64,000 nucleotides of DNA from Ignavibacteria bacterium. Its GTDB lineage: Bacteria; Bacteroidota; Ignavibacteria; Kapaibacteriales; Kapaibacteriaceae. Positions 45,391 through 53,372 of this stretch are shown here, piece after piece (the first letter of the stretch is position 1; every line of letters begins with the position of its first letter). The notes beneath the pieces were generated by a model. The model was not told the origin of the DNA and made no database searches. It was given only the letters and a program-made list of their open reading frames with translations. Both the position numbers and the translations under genes were made by a program. The stretch spans positions 308,001-372,000 of the forward strand of contig JADJIQ010000001.1 of NCBI GenBank assembly GCA_016707005.1, read 5' to 3'.

Positions 45391-45426
45391 AAGCCCCCTC
45401 CGATACAAGATCGAAGGGGGCTTTTA
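45391..45426. terminator. Intrinsic terminator after the lipoprotein gene
   Basis: The arms AAGCCCCCTCCGAT (45391-45404) and ATCGAAGGGGGCTT (about 45409-45422) form a strong stem with one mismatch, followed by TTTTA on plus and preceded by a weaker T-tract on minus. It may also end the tRNA-Pro transcript. Both arms contain the heptamer AGGGGGC discussed in the findings. Confidence 0.9.
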
Positions 45427-45435
45427 CTGTCGTCG

Positions 45436-45510
45436 TCGGGGTGGCAGGATTCGAACCTGCGACCTTCTGCTCCCAAAGCAGACGCGATAACCGGGCTACG
45501 CTACACCCCG
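45436..45510 (-). tRNA. tRNA-Pro (anticodon TGG)
   Basis: On the minus strand: acceptor CGGGGTG/CACCCCG with discriminator A, D-arm TAGCGTAGCCCGGTTATCGC, anticodon stem CTGCT/AGCAG around TTTGGGA (anticodon TGG) and T-arm GCAGGTTCGAATCCTGC. CCA is not encoded. A near-match promoter box (GATATTTG on minus) lies about 8 nt upstream. Confidence 0.97.
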
Positions 45511-45583
45511 AGAGCGACAAATATCGGGAGAATACTTGTATTTACAAAGAGAAAAAGACCGTATATCGCATTCAGTGAAGTCA

Positions 45584-45612
45584 TTGTGTTCAAGAAGATC
45601 ACTCCCTATATT
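45584..45612 (+). promoter_or_regulatory. Candidate sigma70-like promoter of a short transcript
   Basis: TTGTGT at 45584-45589 and TATATT at 45607-45612 are separated by 17 bp. It points toward the strong terminator hairpin at 45638-45682, so a transcript from here would be about 60-65 nt long. Confidence 0.35.
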
Positions 45613-45637
45613 ACCTCTGTGTGATAGGTGAGATGAA

Positions 45638-45682
45638 GAGTACCCCTAGACGAGTGGTGACGTCTGGGGGTTACTCGTTTTT
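45638..45682 (+). terminator. Strong terminator hairpin upstream of the amidohydrolase gene
   Basis: The arms GAGTACCCCTAGACG (45638-45652) and CGTCTGGGGGTTACTC (45661-45676) pair over 15 positions with one bulged T and one G-T wobble; an 8-nt loop lies between, and GTTTTTA follows. No gene ends immediately upstream on the plus strand, so it must end a short leader or a small RNA. Confidence 0.85.
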
Positions 45683-45688
45683 AGACCG

Positions 45689-45696
45689 TAGATTTG
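45689..45696 (+). promoter_or_regulatory. Bacteroidota-type -7 element abutting a start codon
   Basis: TAGATTTG, an exact TAnnTTTG match, only 4 nt upstream of the ATG at 45701 and directly after the terminator hairpin. If used, the mRNA would be leaderless or nearly so. Confidence 0.45.
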
Positions 45697-45700
45697 TGAT

Positions 45701-46996
45701 ATGCATCGTTACCTCCTTCTCGCCAGCATCATTCTGATCTTCTCCACGTCCGCATTCTGCGGTGATGAGATCCCCGGTGCGCCGCAACGACAGACCATCG
45801 CTCTAATCAATGCTGTAGTTCATACAGCAACAGGGCCAACGATCAAGAATGCCACGGTCATCTTTGACAAAGGCATCATCACATCGGTCTCCTCCGCTGC
45901 GCCGGCTCCACCAAATGCACGTGTGGTTGATTGCAAGGGGTCTCATGTGTACCCGGGCTTTATCGCTCCCATGACCACCCTGGGATTGACAGAGATCGAT
46001 GCAGTTCGCTCAACACGAGACATGAGTGAAGTAGGGTCATTCAACCCCAATGCGCGTGCAGAGACCGCCTATAACCCTGACAGTGAACTCATCCCAACTG
46101 TTCGCTCCAACGGCATCCTCCTTGTGAACTCAAGTCCGCAGGGCGGAACGATCTCGGGCCAATCCTCAATGATGCGTCTCGATGGCTGGACACGTGAGGA
46201 TCTTGCTGTGAAGCGTGTGTCCGGACTTCTCCTAAACTGGCCATCAATGGAGATATCCAATGCTTGGTGGATGCGCAAGACAGCAGATGAGCAACGCAAG
46301 GATATCGAGAAGAATGTACGATCCATCTATGATCTGTTCGAAAGTGCGCGAGCCTATAGTGCAACAGCAAGGGCGGGCGTAGATACATCGCTGCGTGATA
46401 TCCGTTACGAGGCCATGCGTGTTGTTTTCGAAGACACCGTACCGGTGATGGTGGAGGCAAACACGCGCAGACAGATCGAGGCCGTAATTGATTTTCAACG
46501 GGCCTTCAATGTACGTGTGATCCTTGTCGGTGCAGAAGATGCCCCTCGTATGATCCCGCAGTTGCAGCGTTCAGGCATGGGCATCATCATCCCTCGCGTT
46601 CATTCGTTGCCTCGAAGAGAAGAAGATGGATATGACAGTCCATTTGTCCTCGCAAAGACCCTTGCTGAAGCCGGCATCATGTTCGCCTTCTCAGAGAGTG
46701 GCGCATGGCAACAACGCAATCTTCCGTTCCATGCAGGCACGGCACGTGCCTTTGGACTATCAGAAGAAGATGCTGTGAAGGGGCTCACCATCTACCCTGC
46801 AAAGATGTTCGGTATCGATGCTCAGTATGGTTCGATCGAGGTTGGCAAGAGTGCGACCTTGTTCATCAGCAGGGGTGATGCGCTCGACAGCAAGAGCAAT
46901 TCCGTTGTTGCCGCGTTCATTGATGGCCGTGAGATCGACCTCGACAACAGACACAAGCGACTCGCGAAGAAGTATCGCGCGCGCGGCACTCGGTAG
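45701..46996 (+). CDS. Exported amidohydrolase-fold protein lacking metal ligands
   Basis: A 431-residue protein of the imidazolonepropionase-like amidohydrolase superfamily with a signal peptide (MHRYLLLASIILIFSTSAFC). The composite-domain entry (ALINAVVHTATGPTIKNATVIFDKG) and the exit (IDAQYGSIEVGKSATLFIS) are typical. The active-site positions are not: where active enzymes read PGxIDxHxH this one has YPGFIAPMTTLGL, and the late Asp-containing GTD segment reads FAFSESGAW. It therefore looks catalytically inactive or metal-independent. Related pairs of active and inactive paralogues exist in Bacteroidota. It heads a plus-strand run with an alpha/beta hydrolase (5-nt gap) and an M1 aminopeptidase, suggesting a role alongside peptide breakdown. 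Confidence 0.75.
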   Translation: MHRYLLLASIILIFSTSAFCGDEIPGAPQRQTIALINAVVHTATGPTIKNATVIFDKGIITSVSSAAPAPPNARVVDCKGSHVYPGFIAPMTTLGLTEIDAVRSTRDMSEVGSFNPNARAETAYNPDSELIPTVRSNGILLVNSSPQGGTISGQSSMMRLDGWTREDLAVKRVSGLLLNWPSMEISNAWWMRKTADEQRKDIEKNVRSIYDLFESARAYSATARAGVDTSLRDIRYEAMRVVFEDTVPVMVEANTRRQIEAVIDFQRAFNVRVILVGAEDAPRMIPQLQRSGMGIIIPRVHSLPRREEDGYDSPFVLAKTLAEAGIMFAFSESGAWQQRNLPFHAGTARAFGLSEEDAVKGLTIYPAKMFGIDAQYGSIEVGKSATLFISRGDALDSKSNSVVAAFIDGREIDLDNRHKRLAKKYRARGTR

Positions 46997-47001
46997 ATCG
47001 A

Positions 47002-47898
47002 ATGGTAGACGGTACGTTACTTCATTCGGAACCGATAGCTGTTCCGCCAAGTGCTCTTTCAATGGCTCGCAGAGCCTTGCACGGTGAGGACCTCGCCCGG
47101 TATGAGGCTGTAACGCTTCATGATATCACCTATGCGAGTGATGGTCTGAAGATTCGAGGATTCCTTGCGCTTCCGCCTGGCGGCCAAAGCACGTATCCTG
47201 CCATCATCTTCAATCGAGGTGGAAGCGGACCGCGCGGAGCGCTAACCCCGGAAACAGCCATGCCCCTTATCGGACTCTACGCCTCATGGGGCTATGTGGT
47301 GGTTGCCTCCAACTACCGTGCTCTCGGTGGGTCAGAGGGACTGCAGGAAGAATGGGGAGCCGGTGATGTTCGTGATGCACTGAACCTCTTGCCGTTGCTT
47401 GATTCACTATCCTATGTGGACCGCGACCGGTTAGGTCTCATCGGTGGCAGTCGTGGTGGTATGATGGCCTACATGATGCTTGCCCAGACCGAACGATTTC
47501 GGGCGGCGGTCACGTTCGGAGCGCCGGCACGGATCAATGCCGTAGAACACTCGGCCTACATTCGTAAGACGATGCTGAAACATCTGCCGCCCGGAAGTGT
47601 CGAGCAGTATGAAGCTGAACTTCGTAGTGCAGTGGTGTGGGCAGAACGAATGTCACCTACCACTCCGTTGCTCATGATGCATGGAACGGGGGATAGGCGG
47701 GTAGACGCCGAACATTCCCTGTATCTTGCTCTCGAACTGCAAAAGCTTCATAGGCCGTATAAGCTGATCATGTACGATAATGCAGATCATGTGTTGGCAG
47801 GCAGAAGGAACGAATCAAATGCCGACATGCGTTGGTGGATAGACAGGTATGTGAGGGACAAGGCGCCCCTTCCTCGTACTGGCCCACACGGAGCATGA
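47002..47898 (+). CDS. Alpha/beta hydrolase (prolyl oligopeptidase/DLH-like)
   Basis: A 298-residue alpha/beta-hydrolase of the S9/dienelactone hydrolase type. The triad is visible: nucleophile Ser in LIGGSRGGMMAYM, Asp in GTGDRRVDAEHS and His in NADHVLAGR. The N-terminal strand region contains the oxyanion side IIFNRGGSGPRGA. No signal peptide is visible from this start, which is the only good one in frame; the first 30 residues show no family signature. It follows the amidohydrolase-like gene by 5 nt and precedes the M1 aminopeptidase by about 30 nt. The substrate (peptide or ester) cannot be inferred. Confidence 0.85.
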   Translation: MVDGTLLHSEPIAVPPSALSMARRALHGEDLARYEAVTLHDITYASDGLKIRGFLALPPGGQSTYPAIIFNRGGSGPRGALTPETAMPLIGLYASWGYVVVASNYRALGGSEGLQEEWGAGDVRDALNLLPLLDSLSYVDRDRLGLIGGSRGGMMAYMMLAQTERFRAAVTFGAPARINAVEHSAYIRKTMLKHLPPGSVEQYEAELRSAVVWAERMSPTTPLLMMHGTGDRRVDAEHSLYLALELQKLHRPYKLIMYDNADHVLAGRRNESNADMRWWIDRYVRDKAPLPRTGPHGA

Positions 47899-47929
47899 CG
47901 GAACAACTGTTGGATCGAAAGGAAATGTG

Positions 47930-49987
47930 ATGATCGCTCGTTTACTCAGTGCTGTATTGATACTCGTTGCTGGCGGGAGCTTGTCTCTTGTGATGGCACA
48001 GGAGAATAAGTCAAGCTTCATCGATTGGCTTATCACCGATGATGTCCTGCAGGAGACGATGCAGCCACGCCACCATATGCGTCTTATGGCTGAGTCCTTT
48101 CCACAGAAGACGATCGATACGACCATCGATGTGATCTCCTATGATCTTGTCTTGGACTGGTATTCGGCACTTCTGACACCAAAGGCACAACGTCCGGAAC
48201 GCAAGGCCAACGGCCGAATGACGGCAGTTGTGCGCTCGCGAGTAAATGACCTGGCACAGATCGATTTCGATGCAGTCTCACTTATCATCGACTCCATCAC
48301 CAGTGGTGGTACTTCGGTAGTATTCACCAAGAATGTGCGTTCGATCTCCATGACCTTGCCGTCTCCGTTGCAACGAGGCCAGGACGTGGAGCTCGTGATC
48401 CATTATGCTATTACTCGCGATGACCGTGCGATCTTCTTCTACAGCAAGTCCGATGCAGCAACGGAGAACTCGCCATATGCGAGCGCCTACACGATCTCTG
48501 AGCCCGAAGATTCCCGTCGGTGGTACCCATGTAATGACCAACCCGATGACAAGGCATTGTTCAGTGTACAGGTTCGTGTTCCAAAGGGTTTTACCGTTGT
48601 ATCCAATGGTGTGAGAACCGACTCTGTTTTGGTTGGTGATACAGCATCTATACAAACATGGAAACACGACGTTCCGATGCCAACCTATCTCTTTGCAGTG
48701 TCAGCCTCGGAATACATCCTGTATCCGCAGGTCTACACCCGCACGGACAATTCGTCTGTTCCTATCTCGAACTATCATTTCGACGTCGATCAAGATGGAC
48801 CGTTTTACAATGCCACTCGTGCGTTGCAGAACATTCCACTCATGTTCGAAGCGTTTGAAGAGAGGTTCGGTCTCTATCCGTTCCAAACGTACGGTCACGT
48901 CACGGTGAGCCCCTTCCAATATGGCGGTATGGAGCACCAGACGATGAGTACCATCAACCGTCGCTGGCTAGCCGGAGATGTTGAAGGGGGCTATGCACAC
49001 GAGCTTGCCCACCACTGGTTTGGCGATCAGGTCACATGCGCTACCTGGGCCGATATCTGGCTCAATGAAGGCGGTGCATCGTGGGGCGAAGCAGTCTATC
49101 AAGAACATCGCAGTGGGTTCACGGGATACATGCAGGTGCTTTGGGAAAAACGTGCGCGATACATGCTGACGGGTCTGAACGAACCACCTGTCTACAACAT
49201 TCCGATCGGGATTCTGTTCAACGAGGCAACCACATATAACAAGAGTTCGTGGATCTATCACATGATGAGACGGAACGTGGGTGACGCGATATTTTTCCCG
49301 GCCATCAGAGGATATCTGGCGAAATACAATATCGGTTCGGCTCAGACCTATCAACTGCTCGATCATATGAAGGAAGCTGCGCCCAACCCACTTGTTGCCT
49401 GGGATACGTTCTTTGACCAGTGGCTCGTGAAGGCAGGCCACCCGGTACTTGAAGTGATCGTCAGCACCACAACCCGACCGACTCCGTTCGTGTATAGAGT
49501 GACCATAGCGCAGACCCAAGAACATGAAGGGGTCCCAGATGCCTTTGTTGTACCGGTTCATCTGCGCTTCATTGGATTTGGAGAGGTCTTAGACACAACG
49601 GTGATCGTTCGTGAACGCAGCGTCACAATGGAGTTCGCTGTAGGTTTCGATGCGGATGAAGTACTCGTGGATCCTGATAACGACATTCTGTGTGTCAAAG
49701 GGGAAACACTCGTGGGAGTTGATGAGCAAGTTCAGTCTGACTCATGGTGCGGGATCCTTGGTCCTCATCCAATCACTGCCGGTTCACCGCTGCGGATCTA
49801 CCTTGATGAAACATCGAAGGCATCCGTTGAGGTACGGTCGATCACAGGTTCGCTCGTTGCATCCGCTTCCGTTTCCTCAGGGGTTTCGCTCCTCGATACA
49901 TCATCCCTCGCACCCGGATCGTATGCGGTTAGCATCATAAGCGGTACACGCGTGTATCATCGCACGGTCATCATCACAGCACAGTAG
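47930..49987 (+). CDS. M1 family zinc aminopeptidase with T9SS sorting domain
   Basis: A 685-residue secreted metallopeptidase. The ATG at 47930 has AAAGGA 8 nt upstream; a GTG one codon earlier is also open. The signal peptide ends at LVMAQ. The M1 N-terminal beta domain is followed by the exopeptidase signature GGMEHQTMS, a variant of GAMEN, and the zinc site HELAHHWFGDQ with Glu in WLNEGGASWGE (His357, His361, Glu380), so zinc binding is intact. The C-terminus (VEVRSITGSLVASASV...APGSYAVSIISG) is a Por-type sorting domain, placing the enzyme outside the outer membrane. It probably degrades extracellular peptides whose products could be taken up by transporters such as the permeases at 50.7-52.9 kb. 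Confidence 0.93.
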   Translation: MIARLLSAVLILVAGGSLSLVMAQENKSSFIDWLITDDVLQETMQPRHHMRLMAESFPQKTIDTTIDVISYDLVLDWYSALLTPKAQRPERKANGRMTAVVRSRVNDLAQIDFDAVSLIIDSITSGGTSVVFTKNVRSISMTLPSPLQRGQDVELVIHYAITRDDRAIFFYSKSDAATENSPYASAYTISEPEDSRRWYPCNDQPDDKALFSVQVRVPKGFTVVSNGVRTDSVLVGDTASIQTWKHDVPMPTYLFAVSASEYILYPQVYTRTDNSSVPISNYHFDVDQDGPFYNATRALQNIPLMFEAFEERFGLYPFQTYGHVTVSPFQYGGMEHQTMSTINRRWLAGDVEGGYAHELAHHWFGDQVTCATWADIWLNEGGASWGEAVYQEHRSGFTGYMQVLWEKRARYMLTGLNEPPVYNIPIGILFNEATTYNKSSWIYHMMRRNVGDAIFFPAIRGYLAKYNIGSAQTYQLLDHMKEAAPNPLVAWDTFFDQWLVKAGHPVLEVIVSTTTRPTPFVYRVTIAQTQEHEGVPDAFVVPVHLRFIGFGEVLDTTVIVRERSVTMEFAVGFDADEVLVDPDNDILCVKGETLVGVDEQVQSDSWCGILGPHPITAGSPLRIYLDETSKASVEVRSITGSLVASASVSSGVSLLDTSSLAPGSYAVSIISGTRVYHRTVIITAQ

Positions 49988-49994
49988 AAACATC

Positions 49995-50636
49995 ATGGAC
50001 ATCGACGTTGCTTCAATGCGCAAGGAGTATGCTCGCGAAGAACTGACTGAAGACTCAGTGCAGCGAGATCCCCTTGGTCAATTCGCAAGTTGGTTCGATG
50101 AAGCGATCGCAGCCGCTCTGCCTGAACCAACAGCCATGGCTCTATCTACCGTAGGCGCAGACCGACGTCCATCTTCACGTATGGTCTTGCTTAAGGGCGT
50201 GGACGAACACGGACTTGTGTGGTTCACGAACTATGCGAGCCGTAAAGGCAAGGAACTCGATTCCAATCCGTTTGCGGCTATCCTTTTCTTCTGGCCTGAA
50301 CTAGAACGCCAGGTCCGTATTGAGGGCAAGGTTGTTAGAGTATCGCAAGCAGAGTCGTTGAGGTACTTCCTGTCGCGTCCAGTAGATAGCAAACTCGGCG
50401 CATGGGCATCGCTTCAAAGCATCGTTGTTGCTTCCAAAGATGTCCTCCGACACCAGTTCGAGAGCGCAAAGGCTCGCTTCGCAGATGGTGAAGTTCCTCT
50501 CCCGCCCCACTGGGGTGGATACCGTCTCATCCCGGATTCCTACGAATTCTGGCAGGGTAGACCTTCACGCATGCATGATCGTATCCACTATCGTAAGGAA
50601 AACGAGACGTGGATCATTGAGCGCTTGTCGCCGTAG
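49995..50636 (+). CDS. pdxH: Pyridoxamine 5'-phosphate oxidase
   Basis: FMN-dependent oxidation of pyridoxamine or pyridoxine 5'-phosphate to pyridoxal 5'-phosphate. The 213-residue length is standard. Typical segments: MRKEYAREELTEDSV near the N-terminus, MALSTVGADRRPSSRMVLLKG, FTNYASRKGKELDSNPFAAI, FFWPELERQVRIEGKV and the C-terminal WGGYRLIPDSYEFWQGRPSRMHDR, which contains the conserved PLP-binding Arg/His region. It follows the M1 aminopeptidase gene by 7 nt and is last in the plus-strand run before an inverted repeat array. Confidence 0.96.
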   Translation: MDIDVASMRKEYAREELTEDSVQRDPLGQFASWFDEAIAAALPEPTAMALSTVGADRRPSSRMVLLKGVDEHGLVWFTNYASRKGKELDSNPFAAILFFWPELERQVRIEGKVVRVSQAESLRYFLSRPVDSKLGAWASLQSIVVASKDVLRHQFESAKARFADGEVPLPPHWGGYRLIPDSYEFWQGRPSRMHDRIHYRKENETWIIERLSP

Positions 50637-50644
50637 CTAGGACA

Positions 50645-50738
50645 TGGTTACGAGGTTACTTGGTTACGAGGTTACTTGGTTACGTAACCCCGTAACCACG
50701 TAACCTCGTAATCCCGTAACCTCGTAATCCCGTAACTA
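50645..50738. repeat. Head-to-head octamer arrays (ggttacga / cgtaaccc)
   Basis: GGTTACGA and GGTTACTT alternate with period 8 for four and a half units. They meet at TTACGTAA and continue as the complementary series CGTAACCC, CGTAACCA, CGTAACCT and CGTAATCC for seven units. The two sides are complementary and meet at about 50680 without a spacer, so they form a perfect-to-near-perfect cruciform of about 36 bp. The array lies between the convergent pdxH and permease genes. Confidence 0.95.
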
Positions 50739-50749
50739 GGCATTACTCT

Positions 50750-51790
50750 CTACGACCGCAGCCGCGGATCCGTAGCATCGCGCAGGGCATCGCCGATAAG
50801 GTTGAAAGCGCTCACCGTGATGAAGATCATCAGTCCGGGGAACACTGCAAGCCACCATGAGTACGTGCTTGCACGTGCCTTGTGCAACACGCTTCCCCAC
50901 GTTACAACGGTAGGGGGCACACCAAATCCAAGGAATGACAATGCGCTTTCGAAGAGAATAGCGCTTACAATGCCAAAGGCAGCGTAGATAAGGACCGGTG
51001 CGATGGCATTGGGCATTACGTGACGGAAGATGATCCGTGTGGTGGAATAACCAAGTGCCGTTGCTGCACTCACGTAGTCAAGGTTGCGAACGCGCAGCAC
51101 TTCGCCACGCATGAACCGCGCAATGGATGTCCAGCCTGTGAGACCGATAAGCCCCATGATCAACCAAAGAGTTCCTTGCTCAACCAGAGCGACAATGGTA
51201 ATGATGAGGAAGAATCGAGGGAAGGTGATTACCACTTCGATCAGGCGCGAGATCAGCAGGTCCGTGAGACCGCCAAAGAACCCTGCTATCGCTCCGAGGA
51301 TGATGCCGATGGTAAGGGCGATGGACATCGCAACAAAGCCGATACTCAGGGCGTACCGAGAGCCGTGAATGAGTCCAGATAGCACGTCGCGGCCAATATC
51401 ATCTGTACCGAGCCAGTGGAGTGCGGACGGCGATCGATCCTTGAGCGTCACGAGTCGCTTATCCGTACTGCCCGGTGCATAGGGAATAGGCGGGTAGACC
51501 GCCCAATCGTACGGTAGTGCTTTCCAGTCGGCCGTTGCAAACTCTGCTCCCCATTGTGACACACCGAACGTGACGCCGATCTCTCGAGCCACGGGGAAAT
51601 ACACATCTCCCCGAAGAGAGCACACGATCGGTTTGTCATTAGCCAAAACGTCGGCGAAGATGGCGATCACTGCAATGATGCCAACGATCCAGACGCTGAT
51701 CATTCCAAAGGCATTTTTCTTGAACTGACGTCGGACGAATTGTCCGTAGCTCTCGCCTTCGTTGGGATTGACAGTTGTACTCATGTTCAC
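50750..51790 (-). CDS. ABC transporter permease, DppC/OppC type
   Basis: A 346-residue inner-membrane permease of a dipeptide/oligopeptide-type importer. The first helix (FGMISVWIVGIIAVIAIF) is followed by an unusually long periplasmic loop of about 85 residues (residues 52-135) before the usual LGTDDIGRDVLSGLIHGSRYAL. The remaining helices include ITFPRFFLIITIVALV. The ATPase-coupling EAA loop region reads RNLDYVSAATALGYSTTRII, and a final helix reads GLMIFITVSAFNLIGDALRDATDPR. Its start overlaps the end of the DppB-type gene by 4 nt. No ATPase or substrate-binding protein gene is next to it. Confidence 0.9.
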   Translation of the reverse strand: MNMSTTVNPNEGESYGQFVRRQFKKNAFGMISVWIVGIIAVIAIFADVLANDKPIVCSLRGDVYFPVAREIGVTFGVSQWGAEFATADWKALPYDWAVYPPIPYAPGSTDKRLVTLKDRSPSALHWLGTDDIGRDVLSGLIHGSRYALSIGFVAMSIALTIGIILGAIAGFFGGLTDLLISRLIEVVITFPRFFLIITIVALVEQGTLWLIMGLIGLTGWTSIARFMRGEVLRVRNLDYVSAATALGYSTTRIIFRHVMPNAIAPVLIYAAFGIVSAILFESALSFLGFGVPPTVVTWGSVLHKARASTYSWWLAVFPGLMIFITVSAFNLIGDALRDATDPRLRS

Positions 51791-52869
51791 GCTGCCTTCT
51801 TACCGTACGAAATGCGAGGATCGGCAAAGCTGTAGAGGATGTCGGCTACAAGCATCCCGGCAAGGGTCAATACCGCTGAGACCGTGAACACGGCCATGAT
51901 CATCGGATAATCACGAGCCACGAGCCCCCTAAACGAAAGCTCTCCCATTCCCGGGATCGAGAAGATCGATTCAATGATGACCGAACCGCCGATGAGATTG
52001 GGAATGAGTGCGGCAACGAGCGTAATGAGGGGGATAAGAGCGTTTCGCAGTGCGTGGCGATACACCACGGCACGTTCGCCTAAGCCCTTTGCACGTGCTG
52101 TGCGGACGTAGTCTTGACGGATCACCTCGAGCATGGACGAACGCATTTGACGAGAAATGAAGGCGAAGTCTGCATAGACATATACGATCATCGGAAGAGC
52201 CAGGTGCCACGAATAGTCCGCGAGCTTCTTCCATAGACTCCAATTGACGGAAAAACTCGGTGAGCGAAGTCCGCTCGACGGAAAGATCGAAATGAACTCC
52301 GGATTTGCGAGGAACGTGATGGCAAGCGTTCCGATCCAAAACACCGGTAACGAGTACAATGCGAACAGGACGAAGGTCGATATTCTGTCGGCCACAGTTC
52401 CCGGATGCGTTGCACTGTAGATACCTAGCGGCACGGCAATAAGGTAAGCCAGAATGATGGCGATCAGGTTCATCGTAAGTGTAACAGGGACTCGTTCCAC
52501 CATCTTGTCAAAGACAGGTCGGTTGTCTTGGAAGGACTTACCGAAGTCCGGCTTCCCCGTAAAGGATGCGGCAGACCAATGCGTGCCTTGCGGTGTGAAC
52601 ACGCCCGACATATCGAAACACATCAGACCACCGGTCCAGATCGCATACTGCTGCCAGATCGGCTTATCGAGGTGCCATTGCTGTCGGATCAGCTCTATGG
52701 TCTTTTCATTGAGGGTGCTGCGTCCGCTTACGCCGCCCTCAGCCCCCTGACCAACCTTTGCGGCTGCCGGATCACCCGGTGCCAGCCTACTCACTGCGAA
52801 CGAGATCACCGTTATGATGAATAACGTTGGAATGAACAGGAGTACGCGCTTAACGAGATATCGCCACAT
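51787..52869 (-). CDS. ABC transporter permease, DppB/OppB type
   Basis: A 360-residue permease that pairs with the DppC-type protein downstream (4-nt overlap). The N-terminus MWRYLVKRVLLFIPTLFIITVISFAV is the classic OppB first helix, followed by a long periplasmic region (residues 35-115) with GQGAEGGVSGRSTLNEKTIE. The core has ERVPVTLTMNLIAIILAYLIAVPLGIYSA, the coupling loop MLEVIRQDYVRTARAKGLGE and the ending YSFADPRISYG. The substrate could be peptides, nickel or sugars; the family does not decide it. An octamer array lies directly upstream. Confidence 0.9.
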   Translation of the reverse strand: MWRYLVKRVLLFIPTLFIITVISFAVSRLAPGDPAAAKVGQGAEGGVSGRSTLNEKTIELIRQQWHLDKPIWQQYAIWTGGLMCFDMSGVFTPQGTHWSAASFTGKPDFGKSFQDNRPVFDKMVERVPVTLTMNLIAIILAYLIAVPLGIYSATHPGTVADRISTFVLFALYSLPVFWIGTLAITFLANPEFISIFPSSGLRSPSFSVNWSLWKKLADYSWHLALPMIVYVYADFAFISRQMRSSMLEVIRQDYVRTARAKGLGERAVVYRHALRNALIPLITLVAALIPNLIGGSVIIESIFSIPGMGELSFRGLVARDYPMIMAVFTVSAVLTLAGMLVADILYSFADPRISYGKKAA

Positions 52870-52877
52870 AGGGGGCG

Positions 52878-52992
52878 AAGTTACGGAGATACGGAGTTAC
52901 GGAGATACGGAGATACGGAGATACGGAGATACGGAGATACAGAGTTACAGAGATACGGAGATACGGAGATACGGAGTTACGAGATTACGGAG
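52878..52992. repeat. Octamer array (ggagatac / ggagttac)
   Basis: About fourteen tandem units of GGAGATAC with occasional GGAGTTAC and CAGAGATAC-type variants, period 8. The GGAGTTAC unit is the reverse complement of GTAACTCC found at 28537-28627, so the two arrays belong to one motif family. The array fills the gap between yraN (ending at 52994) and the DppB-type gene start (52869), both on minus. Confidence 0.95.
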
Positions 52993-52993
52993 T

Positions 52994-53347
52994 TTAGAAG
53001 GCGTTGATATAGTGGCGAATCTCTTCCTTACCTGCGATGAACTCAACGGCTACTACGTCGAAGCGGCAGGGGACTCGATGGTAGTTGTTACGAGCCATCC
53101 ATGCTTCGGCGGTTCGACGTACGGTTTGGAGTTTTTTGGGAGTGAGGGACCCCTCCGGAGTGCCATAGCTCCGTGATCGACGGTAGCGCACTTCAACAAA
53201 GACCAGCGTATCGCCATCTCGGGCCACGATATCCAGTTCTCCCAGATGCTTGAACTTGAAGTTCCGCGCGAGGATGAAGTACCCCTTTTCTTGGAGGTGT
53301 TCCGAGGCTCGTTGCTCGGCATCTCGTCCAACATGAACCTTATTCAC
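52994..53347 (-). CDS. YraN family (UPF0102) protein
   Basis: A 117-residue member of the YraN/UPF0102 family, which has a restriction-endonuclease-like (Holliday junction resolvase-type) fold with unproven function. The nuclease core is visible: the Glu and Asp of GELDIVARDGDTLVFVEVRYR (E-x-D-x17-E-x-K/R like), preceded by EHLQEKGYFILARNFK. Length and motif order are standard. The neighbour on the other strand, starting 25 nt away, is ruvA, another Holliday-junction protein, so the divergent pair may share regulation. Confidence 0.92.
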   Translation of the reverse strand: MNKVHVGRDAEQRASEHLQEKGYFILARNFKFKHLGELDIVARDGDTLVFVEVRYRRSRSYGTPEGSLTPKKLQTVRRTAEAWMARNNYHRVPCRFDVVAVEFIAGKEEIRHYINAF

Positions 53348-53372
53348 GGTATCCTCCCGATATTCGCGCCCT

